Made by a program: the position numbers and the translations under genes. The notes under the pieces are model-generated. The model was not told the DNA's origin and did not search any database. It saw nothing but the letters and a program-made list of their open reading frames with translations. Positions 53,501 through 61,745 of a DNA stretch of 64,000 bases are shown in pieces. Numbering within the stretch: the stretch's first letter is position 1; each line of letters starts with the position of its first letter. The DNA is from Chitinophagaceae bacterium UBA1946. GTDB taxonomy: Bacteria > Bacteroidota > Bacteroidia > Chitinophagales > Chitinophagaceae. The stretch covers positions 15,706 to 79,705 of the forward strand of contig DDEU01000005.1 of the NCBI GenBank assembly GCA_002336815.1, written 5' to 3'.

Positions 53501-54036
53501 ACCGCAATGGATACCTGGTCCGCAATTGCAACAATGCCATCTCCTATACCGAAGCACCCGAAACCATGCGGCAGTTCATGCGGCAGCGTTTCCGCTGGAG
53601 CTTTGGCGTAATTCAATGCTTTTGGAAACACCGGGATGCAGTATTCAATCCCCGGTACAAAAACTTTGGAATGGTGGCGCTGCCCAATATCCTCATCTTC
53701 CAGGTAATACTGCCGTTTTTGGCACCGCTCGCCGACCTGTTGCTGGTATTGAGCTTGATCGCTGCAGGCCTGGGTATTATTCCTGCAGATGCAGGCAATA
53801 TCGTGCTGTACTACCTTATTTTTACCCTGGTAGACATGGCAGGCGCTGCACTGGCCTTTGCTTTTGAAAAAGAAGATTACCGAAAGCTGGTGTGGATGAT
53901 ACCGCAGCGGCTGGTGTACCGGCAGTTGATGTACTATATCCTGATCAAATCCTTTAACAAAGCCATTAAAGGCGAATTGCAGGGATGGGGCGTATTAAAA
54001 AGGACGGGCAATGTTAAACAGCTGTCAACAACATAA
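50530..54036 (+). CDS. GH18-like / NodB polysaccharide deacetylase / GT2 glycosyltransferase fusion
   Basis: 1168 residues. A membrane helix at about 24-46 is followed by a GH18-type domain (~110-440) with the catalytic-strand motif LDGINVDFEHL (Glu present; Asn in the middle Asp position). A CE4/NodB deacetylase domain (~505-720) has LTFDDGPDADWTPRIL, GNHTFTHSNVAKM, RAPYN and LLHDAGGET. A second membrane region is at ~737-767. A processive family 2 glycosyltransferase follows, with SIIVPAYNEEVNAV, FVDDGSKD, CIDADTQLK, TLAEDCDLTMRLHRNGY and RQRFRWSFG, then C-terminal helices (~1050-1120). The layout joins what PgaB and PgaC do separately, so synthesis and modification of a GlcNAc-type exopolysaccharide is the best guess. 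An ATG at 50491 is an alternative start. Confidence 0.92.
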   Translation: MSHGTQIFQTTSPTRWKRFKWSFRILLMLLVFFIVVLVVAVISGTSPSIPNLKEKAKVYQEKLDPSNPLTFKQSFNKKYKGFKDFLDKKTKEDSIKNSKQPEKKSAAFSNIRAAFYTPWTGQTSLPDLEKYGDKLNVIFPEWFFIDTITHKLQTRIDSAGLKIMRGKKLRIMPILNNFNSSLKDFDGQLLHHVLGNAAERSSFIAQIADTLSFYHLDGINVDFEHLQETSNTPLSDFQKELYQTLHARGMTVTMDVAVKSNEYDYARLSKYNDYIILMAYDQYEASSGPGPVSAQKWIEEALDWTAKKIDPEKIILGIAGYGYDWYKTTEGKDTCAGINYSYAINKAKIKNAKIDFDNDTYNLHFTYIEETKGENGKLVAVSHEVWCTDAATTFNVLRFSDEYSTAGTALWRLGSEDARMWAFYDRELSSESLAAKPFDFNSISTIPIIPDNVGYDGEGEVLNIVASPQEGKINIEVDTSELLIAEQDYRQLPSGYIIQKFAEDTIEPGPGHKLILTFDDGPDADWTPRILDILEKEKIPATFFVVGLQAEKNIPILQRINKLGFEIGNHTFTHSNVAKMSNQRAALEMKLTRLLIESITGRSTILFRAPYNADSEPHTYEELEPIERSRAENYLTIGESIDPNDWQVGVTADSIVARTIFQVETRGASIILLHDAGGETRQATIDALPKIIAYFKSRGYKFTTVADLMGKTKDDVMPLIPASKDGWLTNVNFFFAEAYYWGSHIVFALFIIGIVLSVGRMIVMATLASLQRKKESAATAGSILAAAPIKPMVSIIVPAYNEEVNAVRTVNSLLQQDYGALQVIFVDDGSKDKTYENVYQAFKDNAAVQVYSKPNGGKATALNFGIEKAESEFVVCIDADTQLKTNAVSELMKKFDLSNTSRGETPGEPEMLVGAVAGNVKVGNEINMITRWQSIEYITSQNFDRRAFDLLNCITVVPGAIGAFRKAAIIEAGGFTMDTLAEDCDLTMRLHRNGYLVRNCNNAISYTEAPETMRQFMRQRFRWSFGVIQCFWKHRDAVFNPRYKNFGMVALPNILIFQVILPFLAPLADLLLVLSLIAAGLGIIPADAGNIVLYYLIFTLVDMAGAALAFAFEKEDYRKLVWMIPQRLVYRQLMYYILIKSFNKAIKGELQGWGVLKRTGNVKQLSTT

Positions 54037-54110
54037 CAGCAGCAACACTATCATAAAAGAGTTTTACTTTTGCCATCTTACAAAATGAATTTTTAAAAAC
54101 AACAATCGCA

Positions 54111-54995
54111 TTGGCAACAACAGCATCGGAAAGAAAATCATTTTTTAGCCGCCTGAGGGGCAATAAAACGGAAGAGCCGGCAGAAATGAGCTTCTTTGAT
54201 CACATCGAAGAACTGCGCTGGCATATTATCAGGAGCATTGTGGCCTGGCTGGTGGGTGCCGTTTCTATTTTTGTTTACATCGACTGGATCTATGACAATG
54301 TGATTTTGGCTCCTGCCGACGAAAAATTTGTAACCTACAGCGCTCTTTGCCGCTTTGGCAACTGGCTTCATCTCGGCGACAGCTTTTGTATGCCGCCCGT
54401 TAAAATAAGTTTCCAGGTAACTGAGGTGAACGGAACCTTTACCTCTGCCATCAATATTGCCATTATCGGCGGGATCATTTTTGCTTTTCCTTACATTTTA
54501 TGGGAATTGTGGCGATTCATTAAACCTGCCTTAAGTGCCAAAGAACGTGGCTATGCAACCGGCAGCATCTTTTATGTTTCGTTATGTTTTTTTACGGGTG
54601 TGGCTTTCGGGTATTACCTGCTTGCGCCTTTTACTTTTAACTTCCTGGCCAGCTTTACCCTCGGCAAATCGGGTATGATACAATACCGGCCATCGATTAA
54701 CGACTATATCGACAGCCTTACCAACCTGTTGCTTGGTTGCGGACTGGCTTTCGAATTGCCGGTGCTTTCTTATGTGCTGGCAAGGATCGGTATCATTACC
54801 GGGGACCTGTTGAAAAGATACTTCAAGTTTGCCTTTGTGGTCATTTTGATTGTAGCGGCCATCATTACCCCCTCGCCCGACTGGACAAGCCAGTTCCTGG
54901 TAGCCATTCCTTTATTGTTCTTATACTGGATCAGTATCTTATTGGCCAGCAGTGTAGACAGAAAGAGGGCCAAAGAAGAAAAAGAATGGAGTTAA
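54111..54995 (+). CDS. tatC: Sec-independent (twin-arginine) protein translocase TatC
   Basis: 294 residues if the TTG at 54111 is the start; an ATG at 54186 would give 269 residues beginning MSFFDHIEELRWHI, which is where most TatC proteins begin. Conserved TatC features are FFDHIEELRWHIIRS near the N-terminus, the ...FAFPYILWELWRFIKPALSAKERGY segment, and LLLGCGLAFELPVLSYVLARIGII. Six membrane helices are visible. It has an extra periplasmic loop (ALCRFGNWLHLGDSFCMPP), as in other Bacteroidota. TatA/B are not in the window. Known Tat cargo here: the Mo-hydroxylase subunit at 37890-40037. The N-terminal 25 residues are hydrophilic and basic. Confidence 0.94.
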   Translation: MATTASERKSFFSRLRGNKTEEPAEMSFFDHIEELRWHIIRSIVAWLVGAVSIFVYIDWIYDNVILAPADEKFVTYSALCRFGNWLHLGDSFCMPPVKISFQVTEVNGTFTSAINIAIIGGIIFAFPYILWELWRFIKPALSAKERGYATGSIFYVSLCFFTGVAFGYYLLAPFTFNFLASFTLGKSGMIQYRPSINDYIDSLTNLLLGCGLAFELPVLSYVLARIGIITGDLLKRYFKFAFVVILIVAAIITPSPDWTSQFLVAIPLLFLYWISILLASSVDRKRAKEEKEWS

Positions 54996-55158
54996 CCCGG
55001 CAGCGCAATGACCATACAGGGAGCTACGATACTGGTTTAGTATTAGTAGCGGCGGCCATTTACCATTTCGCCAGCATCCAAAATATCGCCACTATTCGTA
55101 CATTACAGTATTCAGAAACAGTAAATTTGTCCATTCACCAATAATTGCTTGTCATTCC

Positions 55159-55734
55159 ATGCTATCCGGTAAATTGAAATATGATAAATCACGGCCACTG
55201 TTCAATAAAAAAATCACCTATTTTTTTATCCGGTTATTTTTGTTGTTCAGCTTATGGTTTGTTTTTTATTCCATCCTGCTGAGGCCCGGCAGGGTAATTG
55301 ACCGGCCGCTTACCAATTTTCTTACCGCCAGCGTAGTAAAGTGCATCAATACCATCTCCCCTTCTACCACGCCCATTTCGTGGATAGAGAACCCGGTAAG
55401 GCCCTGCGCCCATCTTACCAAGAACAACATAGCGGTGTTTGATATTTTTGATGTTTGCAATGGCATTGATCTTATTTTCATTTACCTGGGCGTACTCTTC
55501 CTGTTACCCAACCCACTTAAAAGAAAACTCATCTTCGGTGCTTGTGGCGTAGTGGCCATTGTGCTGTTGAATATCATCCGTATCAGCTCGTTGTATTATA
55601 TCTATATTTATCAACGCAGCGCTTTCGATTTCAGTCACCATTATCTTTTTACGCTGTTGATGTATGTGCTGATATTTTATGCCTGGCTTTTATTCGTCAA
55701 AAAAAATAAGCTTCATGGGCAAAAAAGCAGCTAA
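55159..55734 (+). CDS. exosortase/archaeosortase-family protein
   Basis: 191 residues with about four or five membrane helices. The three residues expected for the exosortase transpeptidase-like active site are present in the right order: Cys in FDVCNGIDLIFIYLG (near 95), Arg in VLLNIIRISSLYY (near 137) and His in FDFSHHYLFTLL (near 155-156). Exosortases cleave and reattach C-terminally tagged proteins, usually in genomes with exopolysaccharide loci. Subfamily uncertain; one of the Bacteroidota-specific types (XrtF/XrtX-like) is plausible. A -7 match TAAATTTG is at 55122-55129. The downstream gene overlaps its end by 20 bp. Confidence 0.85.
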   Translation: MLSGKLKYDKSRPLFNKKITYFFIRLFLLFSLWFVFYSILLRPGRVIDRPLTNFLTASVVKCINTISPSTTPISWIENPVRPCAHLTKNNIAVFDIFDVCNGIDLIFIYLGVLFLLPNPLKRKLIFGACGVVAIVLLNIIRISSLYYIYIYQRSAFDFSHHYLFTLLMYVLIFYAWLLFVKKNKLHGQKSS

Positions 55735-56176
55735 GGTTTTAATTGTATATTATATTTTCCTGGGATTAAGTTCTCTAATTTTTAGCCTGCTGCACATCCA
55801 CAGCTATTATGTTCCCTTTGCAGGACAACTAACAGAGCTGAACCCAATGTGGGTACCTACCATCGCCGGTGGCATCGTTGCTTTAAAACTTACCTTGCCA
55901 CCCCGTTCTTTTAAGTTGTTCATCATCATGTACAGCATTTTATGGATACTTCGTTTCACCATGCTTTATGCCGGCAATAAACTGGGCCCGGTGGAGCTTT
56001 TTCACCATACTTACCGGCTTGATATGATCGTTCAGAACTATTACAGAACAGTATCAAGGCTTGATACTCACCTGCCCTTTGTATTGTACTGGTTCATCAA
56101 TTATCTTTTTACCGTTGCAACGGCCTCCGGGGAGGAAAAAGAAAACGGGGAGGAAACAAAACAACCTGCTGCCTGA
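55715..56176 (+). CDS. membrane partner of the exosortase
   Basis: 153 residues from MGKKAAKVLIVYYIF. Hydrophobic helices at about 7-27, 46-64 and 66-86, and one near 130-140; the C-terminus is acidic (GEEKENGEETKQPAA). It overlaps the exosortase gene by 20 bp, so translation is probably coupled. Bacteroidota exosortases often have a dedicated small membrane partner; I assign this role by position and topology, not by a recognised motif. Bases 56177-56409 hold no convincing gene. Confidence 0.65.
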   Translation: MGKKAAKVLIVYYIFLGLSSLIFSLLHIHSYYVPFAGQLTELNPMWVPTIAGGIVALKLTLPPRSFKLFIIMYSILWILRFTMLYAGNKLGPVELFHHTYRLDMIVQNYYRTVSRLDTHLPFVLYWFINYLFTVATASGEEKENGEETKQPAA

Positions 56177-56409
56177 TGGTAACTTAGGTGCAATTAACTG
56201 CTTAAAAAATCCTGATCATTTTACAGAAAGTTTATTGAGGGAAGGAAGGGTTAAAATGGATACAACCCTGGAAGATGCAAAGCAGTTGCTAAATGCGGCT
56301 TATTTGATAAAAACCTTTGCAGTGAATGGCCCGGCAGCTATCCTCTTTTTAACGGAAAATGTTTTCGCTTTTATGGATCATTAAAGCGGGGGCGAAACGG
56401 TGGGAGTTA

Positions 56410-58314
56410 TTAAAAAGTTTCGTTGTTGTAAACGGTTTCCTTTTCTTTTTTGTTGGGTGCATGATTGAACTCGGGTAACATCTTTGTTATCAGTTCCATG
56501 ATCATTTCATTGTTATGGGTTTTGGCAACCTCATGTAATTCGTTGAGCAGGTTATAGAACTCTGCATTTTTATCGGTGGCTCTTTTTGCCCTTAATATTT
56601 TGGGGTGATCGGTTGGCGCCAGTTCCTCAGAATCCTTAAATAATTCTTCGTACATTTTTTCACCCGGTCTCAACTGTGTGTACTTGATGGCAATGTCTTT
56701 TCCCGGCACCAAACCTGCCAACTGGATCATACGGGTAGCCAGGTCAAGCACCCGTACCGGCTTACCCATATCGAAAACGAGGATGTCGCCGGTCTTGCCG
56801 ATCTTGCCAGCTTCCAGCACCAGCTTGGCCGCTTCCGGGATGGTCATGAAGTACCGGGTGATATCCGGGTGCGTAATGGTTAGCGGGCCGCCTTCGGCGA
56901 TCTGCTTTTTAAATGTTGCTACTACTGAACCGGCAGACCCCAGTACATTACCGAACCTGGTAGTGATGAAATTGGTATTGGATTCAAACCTGTCGTTGAG
57001 CGACTGTATATAAATTTCAGAAATGCGTTTGGTAGCGCCCATCACATTGGTAGGGTTCACCGCTTTATCTGTTGATACCAGTACAAAGGTTTTTACGCTG
57101 AACAACACGGAGAGGTCAGCAATCACCTTGGTACCAAAAATATTGGTCAATACTGCTTCGCTCGGAAACTCTTCCATCAGCGGCACATGTTTGTAAGCAG
57201 CCACATGAAATACCACATCCGGCTTATAGGTGCTGAATACTTTTTTTACCCGCTGGTAATCCTTAGCCGAAGCCACTTCTATGTTGAGGTCGCTTTTAAA
57301 ACCTTTTTGGCGCAATTCGTATTCCAGGTCAAACAAACCTGATTCCGACTGATCCAGGAGTATGAGCCTGCTGATCTTGTGGCGGCCCAGTTGCCTGCAT
57401 ATTTCACTGCCAATAGAGCCTGCCGCACCGGTCACCAATATCGTGGCATCTTCGTAATTGGCATTGGAAAGATCGTTGGGGATAATGATCTCATCCCGCT
57501 GCAGCAATTCTTCAATATTCATTTCCCTTACCTGGTTCTTCTGGAACAAACCGCCCGACCACTGGTTAGCATGGGGAACAACATTGATCTTGATCTTATA
57601 CGGCGTACATACATCAGCAAGGGCTATCTTTCTTTCAACCGACAGGCGGTTGATGGCGATGTATATCTGTGTGATCCCTTTTTGCTTGATCAGTTTGGTA
57701 AGGTGAGGATCCACCGCATTGTAAATGGGCAAACCTTCTATTTTTTTTCCGATCTTGTAGTAACTGTCGTCGATAAAACCAACCAGCGTAGTATTGATAT
57801 TGATATCCTGCTCCAGTACTTTTTTGGTGATCTGCCCCATCATACCAGCTCCAAAGATCAGCGTGCGGTGGTCGGAACTGGATTTGTTCTGTGCCGCCCT
57901 AAAATAGATTTCCTTTACCAGCAGCCTGAAAGATACCAGCAGGAAGATCACTACAAAAAGATTGATCAGCAATAAGGGAACAGTAATGGTAGTGGCGATG
58001 ATCCTCGAAAAATTCAGCAGGTACACAAATGACCAGAGACCGAACTGGAGGAAGGCGAATTTGATGATCCGGATAATGTCTTTGATCTCAGAATACCGGA
58101 TAATGCCTTTGTAAATGGATAATGAGGCGATGCAAACGGTGCCGATCGCTGCATTCAGTACCAGGCCCGGGATGAACTTTTCAATATCGGGTAAATTAAC
58201 ATTGAGGTGATGAATGATAAAAAAGGCAAACGCAAAAGAACCACTGATGAGGGTGATATCGCAGCAAAAAATGATCCAGCGGGGAGCAAAATTCTTGAGG
58301 TATCTTTTGGGCAT
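56410..58314 (-). CDS. membrane-bound nucleoside-diphosphate-sugar 4,6-dehydratase (CapD/PglF/WbpM family)
   Basis: 634 residues. Four N-terminal membrane helices (within ~15-125) are followed by a CoA-binding-like Rossmann domain (~145-285) and the catalytic SDR domain from ~285. The SDR domain has VTGAAGSIGSEICRQLG (NAD-binding), VFHVAAYKHVPLMEEFPSEAV and VSTDKAVNPTNVMGATKR (active-site Lys in the family's variant motif), then TRFGNVLGSAGSVVATFKKQI and DITRYFMTIPEAA. It converts UDP-GlcNAc to a 4-keto-6-deoxy sugar, the first step toward bacillosamine- or FucNAc-like amino sugars. The DegT aminotransferase upstream probably uses its product. Upstream it has a palindrome and -7 element (58433-58458). 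Confidence 0.92.
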   Translation of the reverse strand: MPKRYLKNFAPRWIIFCCDITLISGSFAFAFFIIHHLNVNLPDIEKFIPGLVLNAAIGTVCIASLSIYKGIIRYSEIKDIIRIIKFAFLQFGLWSFVYLLNFSRIIATTITVPLLLINLFVVIFLLVSFRLLVKEIYFRAAQNKSSSDHRTLIFGAGMMGQITKKVLEQDININTTLVGFIDDSYYKIGKKIEGLPIYNAVDPHLTKLIKQKGITQIYIAINRLSVERKIALADVCTPYKIKINVVPHANQWSGGLFQKNQVREMNIEELLQRDEIIIPNDLSNANYEDATILVTGAAGSIGSEICRQLGRHKISRLILLDQSESGLFDLEYELRQKGFKSDLNIEVASAKDYQRVKKVFSTYKPDVVFHVAAYKHVPLMEEFPSEAVLTNIFGTKVIADLSVLFSVKTFVLVSTDKAVNPTNVMGATKRISEIYIQSLNDRFESNTNFITTRFGNVLGSAGSVVATFKKQIAEGGPLTITHPDITRYFMTIPEAAKLVLEAGKIGKTGDILVFDMGKPVRVLDLATRMIQLAGLVPGKDIAIKYTQLRPGEKMYEELFKDSEELAPTDHPKILRAKRATDKNAEFYNLLNELHEVAKTHNNEMIMELITKMLPEFNHAPNKKEKETVYNNETF

Positions 58315-58619
58315 ATTCTAACGTTTCATTTGCCGCCAGGCAAAAAGTTCCTGGAGTTAATTATTCAATAGTCATCACAAATTCCGGAATAACATTCAAA
58401 GGTTGCTGCGGGGTTATAGAATGAATGTAAAATTTGTTAAAGTCTGTTAACAAAAATATAGTTTTTTTCAATGAAAGCTCGTTTTTTTTTGCTCAAATGC
58501 AGCAGGGTACTTAATTCTGGCGTACGAAAGCATAGACGGTCTTGAAGATATTGTGTAAACTATCTGATTATAAATACTTTACAGGAAAACGGGTTGCGAT
58601 TTAAATATTTGTTATCATT
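58315..58619. other. 305-bp leader region of the dehydratase gene
   Basis: AT-rich, with several T-tracts. It holds the operator-like palindrome and -7 element described at 58433-58458, and a small inverted repeat TTTGCC (58329-58334) / GGCAAA (58339-58344) just upstream of the dehydratase start that could touch its translation start. No reading frame or RNA signature seen. Confidence 0.5.
58433..58458 (-). promoter_or_regulatory. operator-like palindrome overlapping a -7 promoter element
   Basis: TTTGTTAA (58433-58440) and TTAACAAA (58447-58454) are perfect 8-bp inverted half-sites with a 6-base spacer. The right half overlaps TATTTTTG on the minus strand (58451-58458), a full match to TAnnTTTG, oriented toward the dehydratase gene. 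A regulator bound here would block that promoter. No good -33 element was found. Confidence 0.45.
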
Positions 58620-59747
58620 TTAGCATACCTCCTGAATCTTATTTACCACCCGCAACAAATCAGCCTGCATGAGATTACTTCCTGAAGGCAGGCAAAGCCC
58701 GTTTTCAAATAACAGGGCTGCCGTACCGTCTCCGTAAAAAGGGTAATCTTTAAAGATAGGTTGCAGGTGCATAGGCTTCCAGAGCGGGCGGCTTTCGATA
58801 TTTTCTTCCTCGAGGGCGAGCCGGATGTCTTCCCTTGTTTTGCCCCCTGTTAAAGCCGGATCAACAGTAATGGCAGTTAACCAGCGATTGCTGAAACTAC
58901 CCTGTGGCTCATCCGTAAAGGCTATGCCACTGATATTTTTTAATGCTTCAGTATAGTAATCGTAATTGGCCCTGCGCTGCGCTATTCGTTGCGGCAGTAC
59001 TTCCAGTTGGCCCCTGCCAATGGCAGCACATACATTGCTCATCCTGTAATTGTACCCAATGGAGGAATGCTGGTAATGCGGAGCTGCATCCCTTGCCTGC
59101 GTGGCCAGGAATCTTGCCTTGCTTACATAGGTTTCTTTATCAGATATCAGGGCACCGCCGCCCGAAGTGGTAATTATCTTATTGCCATTGAATGAAAGGA
59201 TGCCAATTTCACCAAAAGTGCCGCATGCTTTTCCATTGATGGTAGAACCGAGCGCTTCTGCTGCATCTTCAATCACAGGTATTTCAAACCGGTTGGCGAT
59301 CTCCATTATTTCTTCCATCCTGCCCGGCATACCATACAGGTGTACGGGTATAATGGCCTTCGGCTTTTTTCCCTTGCTTATCCTGTCTTTAATGGCCGCA
59401 AGCAAATGTTCCGGGCTCATATTCCAGGTTTCCTTTTCCGAATCTACAAACACGGGGGTAGCCCCCTGGTACACGATAGGATTGGCGGAGGCAGAAAAAG
59501 TAAAACTCTGGCAGATCACTTCATCGCCTGCCTGCACACCGAGCATAATCAATGCCAGGTGAATGGCAGAAGTTCCGCTGCTGAGTGCCGCTACATGACC
59601 GGCGCCGGTAAAAGCGGACAAATCTTTTTCAAAACCATCTACATGCGGACCTAAAGGTGCGATCCAGTTGGTATCAAATGCCTGTTGAACATAGAGCTGT
59701 TCGTTTCCTCCCATGTGCGGGGAAGAAAGCCAAATCTTTTCTTTCAT
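58620..59747 (-). CDS. DegT/DnrJ/EryC1/StrS-family sugar aminotransferase (PglE-like)
   Basis: 375 residues. A PLP-dependent aminotransferase acting on nucleotide-linked 4-keto sugars. Motifs: ALSSGTSAIHLAL (phosphate-binding, near 55-68), ICQSFTFSASANPIVYQGATPVFVD, VIEDAAEALGSTINGKACGTFG (Asp contacting PLP) and LSFNGNKIITTSGGGALIS with the Schiff-base Lys near 184-188. The C-terminal RPLWKPMHLQPIF is typical of PglE/WeeJ-type members. It works with the 4,6-dehydratase at 56410-58314. A gene for the matching acetyltransferase (PglD-like) is not in this window. Confidence 0.92.
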   Translation of the reverse strand: MKEKIWLSSPHMGGNEQLYVQQAFDTNWIAPLGPHVDGFEKDLSAFTGAGHVAALSSGTSAIHLALIMLGVQAGDEVICQSFTFSASANPIVYQGATPVFVDSEKETWNMSPEHLLAAIKDRISKGKKPKAIIPVHLYGMPGRMEEIMEIANRFEIPVIEDAAEALGSTINGKACGTFGEIGILSFNGNKIITTSGGGALISDKETYVSKARFLATQARDAAPHYQHSSIGYNYRMSNVCAAIGRGQLEVLPQRIAQRRANYDYYTEALKNISGIAFTDEPQGSFSNRWLTAITVDPALTGGKTREDIRLALEEENIESRPLWKPMHLQPIFKDYPFYGDGTAALLFENGLCLPSGSNLMQADLLRVVNKIQEVC

Positions 59748-59876
59748 ATATTTTTTTCTGCGCTGTTAATATTCCGGTTTAAAGTAAATGGTTCTTTAGC
59801 TGTGAAACAAATTTTTTGTTGTAGAGAATGGGTAGAGGGAAGAAAGTGGAGGATAAGAAAGCAGTGGTAAAGGGAG

Positions 59877-60626
59877 TTACAATCCTGCTTTGAGAGAAGA
59901 AAAATATTCATGAAGTACCCGGTCGGTCACTTCGAGGTTTTCGATCCGGGGCCACCATTTAACGGCAACGCCCACAGACCCGTTAAAGGCCCTGAAATTG
60001 GTAGGTGCAGCGATGGGATCAAAGCCCTGCCTTTTAAAAACCTTCATGGCACGTGGCATGTGTACGCCATCGGTTACTATGATCACCCGTTGTTGGATGC
60101 CGATGGCCGCAGCCAGGGCTTGAGCCTCTTCGATAGTAGTATTGGGCGTATCTAATGTGATGACTCTTGAGCTGTCTGCCCCCAATAAAACAGCTGCTTT
60201 TTTTGCCACGGAAGCCTGTGTTTCTGTTCCGGGAGGGCCGCCGGCCGAACATACCAATACACTGTTGCCGATAGCATTGTACAGGCGCATGGCTTCTACT
60301 ATCCTGGCCTGTGAAACAATGCCCAACTCTGCCGTGGCCGGAAGGCGCTTATCTACCTGGTAGCCGCTGCCCAGCAGGTGAATATAAGTTTTGCCGCTGG
60401 CGTTTTGTAAAATGCGGGGATCCAGTACCGGGTATTTTAACTCCAGTTGCATAGCGAGGTAACGGGGAAACCAGGCCGTAGAGAACAGGCCAAAAACGAG
60501 CAGGGTAAGCACAGCAAAGAACACGGCGATCTTTTTTTTCCTGAACCGGTAAAAAATAAACGCTGCCAGAGCAAGCCATATCAGCATGCTGAGGATGTTC
60601 GATTGCAATACTAAAAAATCGATCAT
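59877..60626 (-). CDS. YdcF/SanA/ElyC-family (DUF218) membrane protein
   Basis: 249 residues. Two N-terminal membrane helices (about 10-26 and 32-52). The DUF218 domain has YIHLLGSGYQVDKRLPATAELGIVSQARIVEAMRLY, LVCSAGGPPGTETQASV, ITLDTPNTTIEEAQAL and IIVTDGVHMPRAMKVFKRQGFDPIAAPTNF. ElyC/SanA-like proteins affect cell-envelope polysaccharide metabolism; the biochemical activity is unsettled. It sits inside the glycan operon, 24 bp after the ATP-grasp gene, so a role in lipid-linked glycan handling is likely. Confidence 0.85.
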   Translation of the reverse strand: MIDFLVLQSNILSMLIWLALAAFIFYRFRKKKIAVFFAVLTLLVFGLFSTAWFPRYLAMQLELKYPVLDPRILQNASGKTYIHLLGSGYQVDKRLPATAELGIVSQARIVEAMRLYNAIGNSVLVCSAGGPPGTETQASVAKKAAVLLGADSSRVITLDTPNTTIEEAQALAAAIGIQQRVIIVTDGVHMPRAMKVFKRQGFDPIAAPTNFRAFNGSVGVAVKWWPRIENLEVTDRVLHEYFSSLKAGL

Positions 60627-60650
60627 GTTCGCTTTTGACTGGTGGAGTGT

Positions 60651-61736
60651 TTATTTAACAGCAGCCTGTTGCGACAGGTCGCTCTCTTTCATAATGATCG
60701 GGAACCCGTCTACATCTCTCAGGAAGATCAGCCCGTCTTTAAACCGGTAATGAATGGTTTCCATCTGCTGCGGATCTTCCAGCAACAATGCCTGCAGGGT
60801 ATCCAGGGGCAAATTAGCTCCCCCGGCGGCAAGGGAAGAATTGAACGCCACATGGCGTATATTGATCTCCGTTATCTTTGGAGATCCGTTGTGATCTTCC
60901 TTGTAGTCTACAGTAAAAATACCATTGAGGCCGGTGCCAAGCTGCGATGAAACAAACGTCAATGTTTTTTCAGATATCTCTTCCAGCAACGGCTCATTCA
61001 GCAATCTTCCAAAAGAAGTATTGCCTGTAATGCCCGATGGCGCCACTTTGGCCATGATATAATTCACTCTTTCTGCGCAGGCCGTTCTTAATAACTTGCC
61101 ATTAAAGTACAGTAATTTACAGGCCATGTTCCTGCCGGGCAAAAATTCAGATGCTATGAATTCCTTCACACCGGGGTTTACAGCGATCCATTGTTCCAAT
61201 GCGCTTTTACTTTCAATTTTTAATGATCCCAGGCCACTGGAACCTTCTGTGCTTCTTACCCAAAAAGTATCTCCCAGTTTTTTTGTGATCGCTTCATAAT
61301 CATAAACGCCTGGCTCAATCAGGAAGAACTGCGGAATATAACCGGTATCCTTCAACAGTTCGTGCAGCTTGTGCTTGTTCACCAGTTGTGTGGCAAGGTC
61401 GCTATGCGGCAGGTGCAGTTTGATTGGTTTTTTAAGTTGGGCTACTGCCTGTTTCGACCATTCGATCACTTCCACTTCGGGTAAAATAATGGCAGCATCA
61501 ATGTCGTTGCCGGCAATGATCGAATTGATGGCATCCCAATATTTAGGATCATCTGCCCGGGGTACTACAAAAGACCTGGGAAACAATTCTTTTTCATACA
61601 GTCCGTACGCCAGCGGGTTACAATCCACGCCAATGAATTCAAAATTCTTTGCCAGTTCGCCGCCATACCATTTAACCGCCCTTACAAAAGAACGTGGTGT
61701 TGGTCCGCCCACACCCGTTATCAGTACCTTATACAT
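60651..61736 (-). CDS. ATP-grasp enzyme of the glycan locus (carbamoyl-phosphate-synthase-like)
   Basis: 361 residues. The pre-ATP-grasp N-terminus VLITGVGGPTPRSFVRAVKWYG is Rossmann-like. The ATP-grasp domain (from ~100) has HLPHSDLATQLVNKHKLHELLKDTGYIPQ, WVRSTEGSSGLGSLKIESK (nucleotide-loop Gly/Ser) and the metal-binding segment FTVDYKEDHNGSPKITEINIRH (Asp, Glu, Asn-type ligands). Such enzymes ligate a carboxylate to an amine or thiol through an acyl-phosphate. It is 9 bp after the second, unrelated ATP-grasp gene. Likely joins an amino acid or carboxylate to a sugar. Confidence 0.82.
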   Translation of the reverse strand: MYKVLITGVGGPTPRSFVRAVKWYGGELAKNFEFIGVDCNPLAYGLYEKELFPRSFVVPRADDPKYWDAINSIIAGNDIDAAIILPEVEVIEWSKQAVAQLKKPIKLHLPHSDLATQLVNKHKLHELLKDTGYIPQFFLIEPGVYDYEAITKKLGDTFWVRSTEGSSGLGSLKIESKSALEQWIAVNPGVKEFIASEFLPGRNMACKLLYFNGKLLRTACAERVNYIMAKVAPSGITGNTSFGRLLNEPLLEEISEKTLTFVSSQLGTGLNGIFTVDYKEDHNGSPKITEINIRHVAFNSSLAAGGANLPLDTLQALLLEDPQQMETIHYRFKDGLIFLRDVDGFPIIMKESDLSQQAAVK

Positions 61737-61745
61737 GTTGCAGAT

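Noticed and set aside
56256..56384. 42-codon plus-strand frame after the exosortase partner gene
   Set aside because: It has a purine-rich upstream sequence but no conserved motif, and such a length is expected by chance in this gap.
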